DNA from: Novosphingobium sp. 18050
Lineage (GTDB): Bacteria; Pseudomonadota; Alphaproteobacteria; Sphingomonadales; Sphingomonadaceae
Assembly: GCF_902706195.1 (NCBI RefSeq)
Contig: NZ_CACSJO010000018.1
Location: forward strand, 56,412-120,411
Direction of reading: 5' to 3'
Length of the DNA stretch: 64,000 nt
Shown here: positions 17,586-25,722 of the stretch, one piece after another
Numbering within the stretch: position 1 is the first letter of the stretch
Layout: every line of letters begins with the position of its first letter
The notes under the pieces: generated by a model
Told to the model about the DNA's origin: nothing
Seen by the model: the letters and a program-made list of their open reading frames with translations, nothing else
The model's database searches: none
Made by a program: the position numbers and the translations under genes

Positions 17586-17613
17586 TTCCTCCCCGAGCTT
17601 GCTCGGGGAGGAA
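17586..17613 (+). terminator. Palindromic hairpin after accA (dispersed CCCCGAGC family)
   Basis: TTCCTCCCCGAGC and GCTCGGGGAGGAA form a perfect 13-bp stem with a TT loop, 8 bp after the accA stop. The core recurs at 36047-36068, so it is a dispersed palindrome probably used as terminator. Confidence 0.65.
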
Positions 17614-17795
17614 CCAGGGTCAGCCTCCCACGCCCCGCCCTGCTCTAATAAATGCAGCACCTCGTCCATTTAATGGCAATGGACGGCAACACCCCCGCTC
17701 GATAGTCCAAAATCCCGACAGCAACCCCGCCACAGCGGGACAGGGCAAGCCGGAACTGCGCGGACGCAGGCCGGAAACGGGGTCGGGCATACATC

Positions 17796-20417
17796 ATGAG
17801 CCTTTCAAGGCATTTCAATCTCGGCAGGCCGAGTCTGGCTCAAGGCGCGCTCGCACTGAGTGCGCTGGTCACCGCAGCCACCGTCTACGCGGCCACGCAG
17901 GACGGCCTGGCTGAAAGCGCCTCGCAAACCAACGCTCAGGCGAACATGAGCCCCATGCAGCAGGCCGCTTTCGTCGAGCCGATGCTGGGCGAATACTGCT
18001 CGCGCTGCCACAACGACATCGACAACGTCGCCGACCTCTCGGTAGAAGACCTCAAGGCCGACGACCTGCGCACCGGCGCCCATTCCGACGAGTGGGAAAA
18101 GATCCTGCGCCGCGTCGCCGCCGGCGAAATGCCGCCCCACGGCAAGACCCAGCCCGCCCCCGAAATGCGCGCCGCTTTCGTCAACTGGCTGGACACCTCG
18201 CGCGCCGGCTACCTTGCTGCCAACCCCGATCCCGGCCACGCCGCAATCCGCCGCCTCAACCGCGTCGAATACGCCAACGCAGTGCGCGACCTGCTCGCCC
18301 TCGACGTCGATTTCAGCCGCGAACTTCCCGCCGACAACTCGGGCTTCGGGTTCGACAATATCTCCGACGTGCTGAGCGTCTCGCCCACGCTGATGGAACG
18401 CTACGTCGCGGTAGCGGGCAAGGTCGGCCGCCTCGCCACCGGCCTCACCAGCCGGCGAGAGATCGTGACCACCTGGCAGGTACCCAAGGACGGCTCGGTG
18501 CAGAATTCCGGCGTGCCGGCGTGGAACGAACGCGCCGGCGCCGATCTCCCGCTCGCGTCTCGCGGCGGGTACGCAAACCGGTATTACGCCCGCCACGACG
18601 GGGAATACGAGATCACCGCCTGGCTCAATTCCAACAGCAACAACGAAACCGACCGCATGGTCGAGGACAAGGTATCGCTGCGCGTGCCGATGAAGGCAGG
18701 CTCGCACGTCGTCGCGCTCTCGTTCCGCCGCACGGTGGCCCCGTCCGAGGCGGTGCAGGTGCTGCACAACGATACCGACAAGGTGCCCGTGCCCCTTGAG
18801 GCGCCCCGGATGCTCCCGCTCGACGTCTGGGTGGACGGCAAGCTGGCAAAGACGCTGAGTGTGCCCAGCTACCGGATGCACCAGCGCTACTCGCAGCAAA
18901 ACTTTCCGCGCGATGTGCTCCAGGTCGACGTTGCCGGGCCGTTTGGCGCCGCCGGCATCCCCGACACTCCCAGCCGCCGCGCCGTGTACTTGTGCAAGCC
19001 GCGCAAGGCGAGCGAGGAGGAAGCCTGCGCCACCCGCATCGTCTCCGCCCTCGCCCGCCGCGCGTGGCGGCGCCCGGTCGGCGGCTTCGACATCGCCCCG
19101 CTGATGCGAATCTACGCCGCCGAGCGCAAAGCCTCCGACTTCGAACAAGGTGTCGAGGCCGCGCTGGAAGCCGTGCTCGTCTCGCCCGAATTCCTCTTCG
19201 TGGTGGAGCGCGATCCGCAAGGCGCCATGCCCGGCAGCGTCGCCCGCGTCTCCGATCTGGAACTCGCCACGCGCCTGTCGCTGTTCCTGTGGAGTTCGAT
19301 CCCCGACGAACGCCTGCTGACCCTCGCCGAGCAGGGCAAGCTGGCCCAGCCCGCCGTGCGTGACGCCGAGATCGCCCGGATGCTCGCCGACCCGCGCGCC
19401 AAAGCGCTGACGACGAACTTCGCCGGCCAGTGGCTGTACCTGCGCAACCTCGACCAGCAGCGCCCGGACATCGACGTCTTCCCCCAGTTCGACACCCGCC
19501 TCAAAGCGGCGATGGCGACCGAAACCGAGATGTTCTTCACCGATGTCCTGCGCGCCAACCGCCAGCTGCTGGACTTCATCTCGGCCGACTACACCTTCCT
19601 CAACCAGCGCCTTGCCCAGCACTATGGCATCCCCGGCGTATCCGGCCCGGCGTTCCGCCGCGTCAACCTCGACCCCGCATGGCACCGGGGCGGCCTGCTG
19701 GGGCAGGCGAGCATCCTGACTGTCACGTCCTACGGCAACCACACGTCGGTGGTGAAGCGCGGCAAGTGGATTCTCGACAACATGCTCGCCGCCGCGCCGC
19801 CGCCGCCGCCGCCAGACATTCCCGCGCTCAAGACCGAGCATGACGGCCGCCAGCTGACCGCCCGCCAGCAGCTCGAAATGCACCGCATCAACCCCACTTG
19901 CGCGGCCTGCCACGTCAAGATGGACCCGCTCGGCTTCAGCCTCGAGAACTTCGATGCGGTGGGCGCCTGGCGCACCGTCGATGCCGGCCAGCCGATCGAC
20001 GCCGCCGCGACCATGCCCGACGGCGCGAAATTCGAAGGCATCGGCGGCCTCCAGTCCATCCTGATGGACCGCAAGGACGAATTCACCCGCGCCTTCACCG
20101 AGCGGCTGATGACCTATGCCCTCGCCCGCGGCCTTACGGCCAATGACATGCCCTCGGTTCGCGCCATCTCGGCGGACGCTGCAGCCGACCAGTACCGCAT
20201 CCAGAGCGTGATCCGGGGTATCGCTGCCAGCCCCGCCTTCACCCTGCGCCGCGTGCCGGAGCGCTTCAAGGCGGCGTTCGGACGCGGGGGCTTCGACAAG
20301 CTCAGCCTAAGCGGGTTCGGTAGCAAAGTTCCTCGCAAATCCGTTCAGGCTGAGCCTGTCGAAGCCCTTTCGGCAAGGCGCGTCGCCCCTTCCTTCACCC
20401 GGAGCCTAACGCGATGA
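17796..20417 (+). CDS. Diheme DUF1592/DUF1588/DUF1587/DUF1585-type exported cytochrome-like protein
   Basis: An 873-residue exported protein with an N-terminal hydrophobic segment (about residues 12-33). A cytochrome c-like domain has Cys68-Cys71-His72 (CSRCH) and a GEMPPHGK methionine motif. The blocks typical of the DUF1587-DUF1592-DUF1588-DUF1585 proteins follow: LNRVEYANAVRDLLALDVDF, a carbohydrate-binding-like middle, LEAVLVSPEFLF, FAGQWLYLRNLD and the C-terminal heme motif CAACH (702-706) with KMDPLGFSLENFDAVG. Such proteins are common in Planctomycetes and scattered in proteobacteria; their substrate is unknown. Residues about 831-859 are encoded by a dispersed palindromic repeat. Start ATG 17796; the stop overlaps the next gene as ATGA. 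Confidence 0.8.
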   Translation: MSLSRHFNLGRPSLAQGALALSALVTAATVYAATQDGLAESASQTNAQANMSPMQQAAFVEPMLGEYCSRCHNDIDNVADLSVEDLKADDLRTGAHSDEWEKILRRVAAGEMPPHGKTQPAPEMRAAFVNWLDTSRAGYLAANPDPGHAAIRRLNRVEYANAVRDLLALDVDFSRELPADNSGFGFDNISDVLSVSPTLMERYVAVAGKVGRLATGLTSRREIVTTWQVPKDGSVQNSGVPAWNERAGADLPLASRGGYANRYYARHDGEYEITAWLNSNSNNETDRMVEDKVSLRVPMKAGSHVVALSFRRTVAPSEAVQVLHNDTDKVPVPLEAPRMLPLDVWVDGKLAKTLSVPSYRMHQRYSQQNFPRDVLQVDVAGPFGAAGIPDTPSRRAVYLCKPRKASEEEACATRIVSALARRAWRRPVGGFDIAPLMRIYAAERKASDFEQGVEAALEAVLVSPEFLFVVERDPQGAMPGSVARVSDLELATRLSLFLWSSIPDERLLTLAEQGKLAQPAVRDAEIARMLADPRAKALTTNFAGQWLYLRNLDQQRPDIDVFPQFDTRLKAAMATETEMFFTDVLRANRQLLDFISADYTFLNQRLAQHYGIPGVSGPAFRRVNLDPAWHRGGLLGQASILTVTSYGNHTSVVKRGKWILDNMLAAAPPPPPPDIPALKTEHDGRQLTARQQLEMHRINPTCAACHVKMDPLGFSLENFDAVGAWRTVDAGQPIDAAATMPDGAKFEGIGGLQSILMDRKDEFTRAFTERLMTYALARGLTANDMPSVRAISADAAADQYRIQSVIRGIAASPAFTLRRVPERFKAAFGRGGFDKLSLSGFGSKVPRKSVQAEPVEALSARRVAPSFTRSLTR
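20286..20370. repeat. Dispersed palindromic repeat (REP-like) inside the DUF1592 gene
   Basis: Left arm with GGCTTCGACAAGCTCAG (from 20286) and right arm with CTGAGCCTGTCGAAGCC (ending near 20367) form an imperfect inverted repeat with a loop of about 26 bp. The same family occurs at 43094-43174, and a half copy lies at 62200-62225. It is read in frame, giving the FDKLSLS and AEPVEAL peptides typical of translated copies. Confidence 0.75.
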
Positions 20418-21754
20418 GAGTGATCCGCCCTGCCCTTTCCCGCCGCACCCTGCTGCGCGGAGCCGGCGCTGCGATGGCGCTACCTTTCCTCGAAGCGATG
20501 ATGCCCAGCGCTCGCGCCGCCGACGTGGCCTCGCGGCCCAAGCGCCTGCAGGTGTTCTATTCGCCCAACGGCATGACCATGCCCGGCTTCCAGCCCACCG
20601 CGACCGGCACCGATTTCACCCTACCGCCAACGCTGGAGCCGCTTGCCCCGCACCGCGGGGACATTTCCGTGATCAGCGGCCTCGGCCATCCGCAGGCCGC
20701 TGCGATGGGCGACCGCCCCGCCGGCCACGGCCGCTCGTGCCCCGCATTCCTGACCGGCACCCACGTCAAGCAGACCGAAGGCCCGGACATCCGCGCCGGC
20801 GTGTCGATGGATCAGGTGTTTGCGGCGCACCTTGGGGACGCCACCCAACTCACCTCGCTAGAACTGGGCATCGATCAGGCGAGCCTGCTGGGTTCGTGCG
20901 ACATCAACTATTCCTGCGCCTATACCAACGGTATCTCGTGGCTGACGCCGTCCGTGCCGCTGCCGGTAGAGGCCAACCCCCGCGCCGTGTTCGAGCGCCT
21001 GTTCGGCGACGGCGACGTCAGCGACGAAGCCGGGCGCCTCTCCCAGCTGCGCCGTCAGTCCTCGATCCTCGACTTCGTGATGGAAGACACCCGCCGCCTC
21101 TCCACCCAGCTTGGTATGGAGGACCGGCGCAAGCTCGACGAATACCTCGATGCCACGCGCGCGATCGAGAAGCGCATCCAGCGCAGCGCATCCTCGCCCG
21201 CCACGGGCCAGGCCGCATCGATGCAGCAGCCAGCCGGCATTCCGGGTGACTTCGCCGAACATGTGAAGCTGATGATCGACCTGCAGGTCCTTGCCATGCA
21301 GGCCGACATCACCCGCGTGGGCACCTTCATGATCGGGCGCGAACTGAGCAACCGCACCTATCCCGAGATCGGCGTGCCGGATTCGCACCACATGCTCAGC
21401 CACCACGGCAATAACCCGGAGAAGATGGCCCAGCTGGCAAAGATCAACCGCTATCACATGGAATTCTTCGCCTACTACCTCCAGCGCATGAAGGAGGTCC
21501 GCGACGGCGAAGGCTCGCTGCTGGACCGGACGCTGGTGATCCGCGGGTCTGCCTTCGGCGACTCCAACGAGCATGATTACATGGACCTGCCGGTCGTAGT
21601 GGCGGGCGGTCTCGTAAAGCGCGGGCGGCACGTCCGGGTCGAAAAGGGTACGACGATGTCGAACCTGATGCTGGCGGGCCTGAACGCGCTCGACGTGCGG
21701 GCCGCTTCGTTCGGCGACAGCACCGCGCCGCTGCGGGAACTGACCGATGCGTAA
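20414..21754 (+). CDS. Tat-exported DUF1552 protein
   Basis: A 446-residue DUF1552 family protein. The N-terminus has a Tat signal, SRRTLLRGAG followed by a hydrophobic stretch and an ARA cleavage site near residue 35, implying folding, perhaps with a cofactor, before export. Family features include VFYSPNGMTMPGF, HGRSCPAFLTG, GVSMDQV, ELSNRTYPEIGVPDSHHMLSHHG cut by short variable parts, and a GSAFGDSNEHDY motif near the end. The distribution of His and Asp residues suggests a metal-dependent hydrolase or oxidoreductase related to the DUF1501/sulfatase-like fold, which is inference. It is coupled to the diheme DUF1592 gene by a 4-bp overlap. Confidence 0.85.
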   Translation: MRVIRPALSRRTLLRGAGAAMALPFLEAMMPSARAADVASRPKRLQVFYSPNGMTMPGFQPTATGTDFTLPPTLEPLAPHRGDISVISGLGHPQAAAMGDRPAGHGRSCPAFLTGTHVKQTEGPDIRAGVSMDQVFAAHLGDATQLTSLELGIDQASLLGSCDINYSCAYTNGISWLTPSVPLPVEANPRAVFERLFGDGDVSDEAGRLSQLRRQSSILDFVMEDTRRLSTQLGMEDRRKLDEYLDATRAIEKRIQRSASSPATGQAASMQQPAGIPGDFAEHVKLMIDLQVLAMQADITRVGTFMIGRELSNRTYPEIGVPDSHHMLSHHGNNPEKMAQLAKINRYHMEFFAYYLQRMKEVRDGEGSLLDRTLVIRGSAFGDSNEHDYMDLPVVVAGGLVKRGRHVRVEKGTTMSNLMLAGLNALDVRAASFGDSTAPLRELTDA

Positions 21755-23111
21755 GGGCGGCGTCCATACGTCGTCCCGGATAGTACTGGCAGCCCTGCTC
21801 GCACTTCCCGGCACCGCCCATGCGCAGGCCGCTACCGATGCGCTGGCGCAGGCCATCACTGCGGGCGACGTTCCCGGCGCCCGCGCGGCGCTCGATGCCG
21901 GGACCAGCCCGAACCAGCCGCTGGCCTACGGCGAAACCCCGCTTGCGCGCGCCGTCGAGACGCAGGAACCGGCCATGACCGCGCTGATGCTTGAACATGG
22001 CGCAAAGCCCGACACCGCCGATGCCGAGGGCCTTACCCCCCTCGCCCTCGCGTGCGAACGTGGCAGCGCTGTGATCGTCGGCCAGCTTCTGGATGCCCGC
22101 GCCGACGTGCGTAAAGCCGGGCCGGACGGCACCACCCCGCTTGCCGTCTGCGCCCGCTTCTCCAGTGCGGCAACGGCGCAGCGAATGTTGTCCATGGGCG
22201 CGAAGGCGGATGCCCCTGATGCTCGCGGGCAGACACCGCTGATGTGGGCTGCCTCATCCGGCGGTGTGGACGCCATACTCCATCTTCTCAAGGCAGGGGC
22301 GAAAGTGAACGGCGTCGCTAAGGAGGGGTTCACGCCGCTGTTCTTCGCCATCGCCAGCGGTTCGGTGGACGCCCCGCGCGTGTTACTCGATGCCGGAGCG
22401 GACGCCGCCCATCGCGGGCCGGAGAACACCAGCGCCGTGCAACTGGCGCTATACCAGAAGAACTGGCGCGCAGCCGAGTTGCTGGTGGAACGCGGCCTTG
22501 TCGGCAAAGCCGATTTCGCCGAGCATGACCGTAACGGCGAACAGCCGCTCCACGCCGCCGCCGCTGGAGGGGACGAAGCGCTCGTTTCGCTGCTGCTGGC
22601 CAAGGGCGCGGACGCCAATGGCCTGACCGGCGCATCGCGCATCAAGTGGGTGACCGAGGCCAACTTCGGCATGCCGCCCGCGCCCGTGCCGCCCACGCCG
22701 CCCCTGCTGATCGCAGCCCAGCACGGGCAGGTCGCGGTGATGAAGCGCCTCGTCGCGGGCGGGGCGAACCCGGCCTTCGTTGCGGAGAACGGCGTCAATG
22801 TGGTGCTCGCCGCAGCATCTGGCCGCAGCGCCGCTGCGCTGGAGGAAGCACTGGCGCTGGCCCCCGATGCCAATGTCGCCAACGGCAAGGGCGCAACCGC
22901 GCTGCATCTGGTGCTAGACGGCGGAATGCACGGCCAGCTTGCGCCCATGCTGCGCGTTCTGGCCGCCCACGGCGCCCGCCCGGACATCGCCAACCAGCGC
23001 GGTACCACCCCCGCGCAGATGGCCGAGGGCGGACTTGCAACGGTAAAAGCGGTCTACGATCAAGTCTTTGGTCAAAAAGGCGCGCCCGTGTTAGCGAGTG
23101 CCCATCCTTGA
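21747..23111 (+). CDS. Exported ankyrin-repeat protein
   Basis: A 454-residue protein with a Sec signal peptide (hydrophobic LAALLALPG, AHA-Q cleavage near residue 27). About nine ankyrin repeats follow, recognisable by repeated GxTPLxxA/G-type turns and 33-residue spacing (residues about 30-440), for example GETPLARAVETQ, GLTPLALACERG, GQTPLMWAASSG and GFTPLFFAIASG. Periplasmic ankyrin proteins act as binding scaffolds. It overlaps the DUF1552 gene by 8 bp, so it probably serves as an assembly or binding partner of the two preceding exported proteins. Confidence 0.85.
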   Translation: MRKGGVHTSSRIVLAALLALPGTAHAQAATDALAQAITAGDVPGARAALDAGTSPNQPLAYGETPLARAVETQEPAMTALMLEHGAKPDTADAEGLTPLALACERGSAVIVGQLLDARADVRKAGPDGTTPLAVCARFSSAATAQRMLSMGAKADAPDARGQTPLMWAASSGGVDAILHLLKAGAKVNGVAKEGFTPLFFAIASGSVDAPRVLLDAGADAAHRGPENTSAVQLALYQKNWRAAELLVERGLVGKADFAEHDRNGEQPLHAAAAGGDEALVSLLLAKGADANGLTGASRIKWVTEANFGMPPAPVPPTPPLLIAAQHGQVAVMKRLVAGGANPAFVAENGVNVVLAAASGRSAAALEEALALAPDANVANGKGATALHLVLDGGMHGQLAPMLRVLAAHGARPDIANQRGTTPAQMAEGGLATVKAVYDQVFGQKGAPVLASAHP

Positions 23112-23142
23112 TTCATAAAACTCGAACAGGATCGACAAAACC

Positions 23143-23619
23143 ATGACGCTTTCGAAAAGCCTTTCCCTTGCCGCCCTTGGCATGTCCGCCGCTCTCGTCG
23201 CCGTGACGAGCACCCTGGCTATCGCCGCATCGCCGGCCGCCACCACGATCGCCACGCGCCACGCCAACTTCAAGAAGATGGGCGGCGCCATGAAGGTCCT
23301 CAAGGACCAGGTTTCCAGCGGCACGATCGACAAGCCCGCTGCCGTTGCCGCCGCCAAGACCCTTGCCGCCACCGGCCGCGCACAGGTCGGCCTGTTCCCC
23401 AATGGCAGCGGCGCCTCTTCGGGGGTCAAGACCGATGCCCTGCCCGCCATCTGGACCAACCGCGCTGTCTTCGACGGCCAGATGAAGGCCTTTATCGCTC
23501 AGGCCGACAAGATGGTGGTGGCCGCCAACACCGGCGACGCCGCTGCCGTTGGCGCCCAGTTCAAGGCCGTCGGCGGCACTTGCGCTGCCTGCCACAAGCA
23601 GTTCCGCGCGGACAACTGA
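23143..23619 (+). CDS. Periplasmic cytochrome c'
   Basis: A 158-residue protein with a signal peptide (ending near AIAA-SP) and a four-helix cytochrome c' domain. The single heme motif CAACH (Cys147, Cys150, His151) lies at the C-terminus followed by KQFR, as in the cytochrome c' family. Family members bind NO or act as electron carriers. Placed 31 bp after the ankyrin gene and 2 bp before a cytochrome b561 gene, it is the likely soluble electron carrier of this cluster. Confidence 0.9.
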   Translation: MTLSKSLSLAALGMSAALVAVTSTLAIAASPAATTIATRHANFKKMGGAMKVLKDQVSSGTIDKPAAVAAAKTLAATGRAQVGLFPNGSGASSGVKTDALPAIWTNRAVFDGQMKAFIAQADKMVVAANTGDAAAVGAQFKAVGGTCAACHKQFRADN

Positions 23620-23621
23620 GT

Positions 23622-24299
23622 ATGCCAGTGCCCGCCGCTTCCACCACCCGTATCTGGGATCCGACCGTCCGCCTGTTCCACTGGCTGCTTGTCGTCCTCA
23701 TCGCCTTCTCGTGGTGGAGCGGCGAGCAGCACGACATGGAGCTTCACCGGCTATCCGGCTACGCGATCCTTGCGCTGCTGGTGTTTCGCGTGTTCTGGGG
23801 CTTCGCCGGGCCCCGCACCGCGCGTTTCACCAACTTCGTGCGCGGACCGGCAGCAGTCATGGCCTACATGAAGGGGCTCGGCAGCCGTAGGACCCATGCC
23901 GCCGAAGGACACAATCCGCTCGGTGGGTGGAGCGTCGTCGCCATGCTGGCTGTAGTCGGGCTGATGGTGGTGGCAGGCCTTTTCTCGGTCGACGTGGACG
24001 GGTTCGAATCCGGCCCGCTGGCGGACTACGTCTCGTTCGATCAGGGCCGCACCGCTGCCGAGCTGCACGAAACCGTGTTCAACGCAATACTCGCGCTGGT
24101 GGCACTGCATGTGGCGGCAGTGGTGTTCTACCTAGTGTGGAAGCGGCAAAACCTCGTCCGCCCCATGATTACCGGCAGCCGCAAGGTTGCCGATGGCGAG
24201 AGCCCGGCGCAGCTGCGTTGGTCGCCGGCGCTGGCGGTAATCGGTATCGTGATTGCAGTAGCCGTGGCTTGGGCGGTTTCCACCGGTTTCCGTTTCTAA
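23622..24299 (+). CDS. Cytochrome b561-type membrane protein
   Basis: A 225-residue membrane cytochrome b of the di-heme b561 / Ni-Fe hydrogenase B-subunit family. Four or five hydrophobic segments are visible, with candidate heme histidines in LFHWLL, MELHRLSGY, ELHETVFN and ALHVAAV. It probably passes electrons between the quinone pool and cytochrome c'. The ATG at 23622 is 2 bp after the cytochrome c' stop; the longer upstream frame overlaps that gene. It is the last gene of the five-gene cluster. Confidence 0.9.
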   Translation: MPVPAASTTRIWDPTVRLFHWLLVVLIAFSWWSGEQHDMELHRLSGYAILALLVFRVFWGFAGPRTARFTNFVRGPAAVMAYMKGLGSRRTHAAEGHNPLGGWSVVAMLAVVGLMVVAGLFSVDVDGFESGPLADYVSFDQGRTAAELHETVFNAILALVALHVAAVVFYLVWKRQNLVRPMITGSRKVADGESPAQLRWSPALAVIGIVIAVAVAWAVSTGFRF

Positions 24300-24315
24300 A
24301 AATCGTCGTCGTGCA

Positions 24316-25710
24316 TCAATTCCGGGGCGACAGGGTTTCTGTTCGCCCCGGCACCACCAGGTTCAGCACCACAGCCGTCACCGCCACTGGGAGAACCCCC
24401 GAACCCAGCAGGATACGCGCCGTCTCCGGCACATGCTGGAGAGCCAGAGGCTCAAGCTGAAGCCCTAGGGCCAGCGACAGCGAAACGCCGAAAATCAGCA
24501 TGTTGCGCTGGGTCCAATCGACCCCGGAGAGCATCGAGGTTGCAGCTGAAGCGACCATGCCGAACATCACGATCACACCGCCGCCCAGCACTTCGATGGG
24601 GATCGTGGTGATGACCGCGCCGACCTTGGGCAGCAGACCACACAGCACGAGGAACAGCGCCCCCACCGTCACGACATGGCGGCTCATGACGCCGGTGATG
24701 GCGATCAGCCCCACGTTCTGGCTGAAGGTGGTATTGGGCATGGCCCCGAACACGGCGGCCAGCGCAGTGCCCACGCCATCGGCGGCGACGGCGCCGGAAA
24801 GCTCCTTGTCGGTGGCGGGGCGGCCGGCATTGCCTTCGCAGATCGCATCGACATCACCGATCGTCTCGATCGAGGAGACGAAGCCGGTCAGGCAGAAACC
24901 CAGAATGGCCGAGGCCGAAATCGCAAAGCCGAAGTGGAACGGCATGGGCACCATGACAAGCCCGGCGGAGGCCACCGGCGCGAAGTCGATCCGCCCCATC
25001 GCCAGCGCCACCGCATAGCCGGCCAGCAGTCCCAGCAGAACGGCGGCGGTGGACCAGATACCCCGCCCGAAGAAATTGAGCGCCAGCGTCACCACCACGA
25101 CCACGCCCGCCAGCAGCCAGCTCTGCCACGCACCGAATGCCGGCGTGCCCACGGCAGGGACACCGCCGGCCGCGTACTGGATGCCGATGCGCATCAGCGA
25201 AAGCCCGATCATCAGCACGACTAGGCCGGTGATGAGCGGGGGGAGCGCAAAGCGGATGCGGCCCACGAACATGCTCAGAAAGGCGTGGAGCAATCCCCCG
25301 AACAGCGCAGCGGTGGTCAGCGCCGCCATCGCCTCCACGCCCTTGCCCGCAACGATCGGGATCATGATCGGGATGTAGGCGAAGCTGGTCCCCTGCACCA
25401 GGGGCAGCCGCGCGCCGACGGGGCCGAAGCCGATCGTCTGCATCAACGTGGCCAGCCCGGCGAACAGCATCGCCATCTGGATCATGTAGATCATCTGCGA
25501 AGGGTCAGCCGACCCGAAACCGAATCCCCCTGCCCCGGCAACGATGATGGCAGGCGTCATATTGCTGACGAACATCGCGAGGACGTGCTGGATACCCAGC
25601 GGCACTGCGACGTGCAGGCCGGGGAACCAGTCCGGGTCGCGCGCCTGCGCCGGGGCCATGCCGGTCGGAGCAGGAGCGGCGGCGAGTTCGGGGGCGATCA
25701 GGGCGGTCAT
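24316..25710 (-). CDS. NCS2 (NAT) family nucleobase permease, xanthine/urate type
   Basis: A 464-residue inner-membrane permease with about 12-14 hydrophobic segments. The NAT signature is present as QNVGLIAITGVMSR, preceded by the ETIGDVDAI substrate-binding helix region and followed by GGGVIVMFGMV. The E-T-I-G variant and GxxxxTG-R motif match xanthine/uric acid transporters rather than uracil permeases. It lies 12 bp downstream of the 8-oxoguanine-deaminase-like gene, so its substrate is likely xanthine, urate or hypoxanthine, importing bases released in the periplasm. It is the last gene of the minus-strand purine cluster. Confidence 0.9.
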   Translation of the reverse strand: MTALIAPELAAAPAPTGMAPAQARDPDWFPGLHVAVPLGIQHVLAMFVSNMTPAIIVAGAGGFGFGSADPSQMIYMIQMAMLFAGLATLMQTIGFGPVGARLPLVQGTSFAYIPIMIPIVAGKGVEAMAALTTAALFGGLLHAFLSMFVGRIRFALPPLITGLVVLMIGLSLMRIGIQYAAGGVPAVGTPAFGAWQSWLLAGVVVVVTLALNFFGRGIWSTAAVLLGLLAGYAVALAMGRIDFAPVASAGLVMVPMPFHFGFAISASAILGFCLTGFVSSIETIGDVDAICEGNAGRPATDKELSGAVAADGVGTALAAVFGAMPNTTFSQNVGLIAITGVMSRHVVTVGALFLVLCGLLPKVGAVITTIPIEVLGGGVIVMFGMVASAATSMLSGVDWTQRNMLIFGVSLSLALGLQLEPLALQHVPETARILLGSGVLPVAVTAVVLNLVVPGRTETLSPRN

Positions 25711-25722
25711 CGTGAGGGTTCC

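Noticed and set aside
17805..19913. 702-residue open frame antisense to the DUF1592 gene
   Set aside because: Same reasoning: it is a shadow of a gene with clear heme motifs and export signal.
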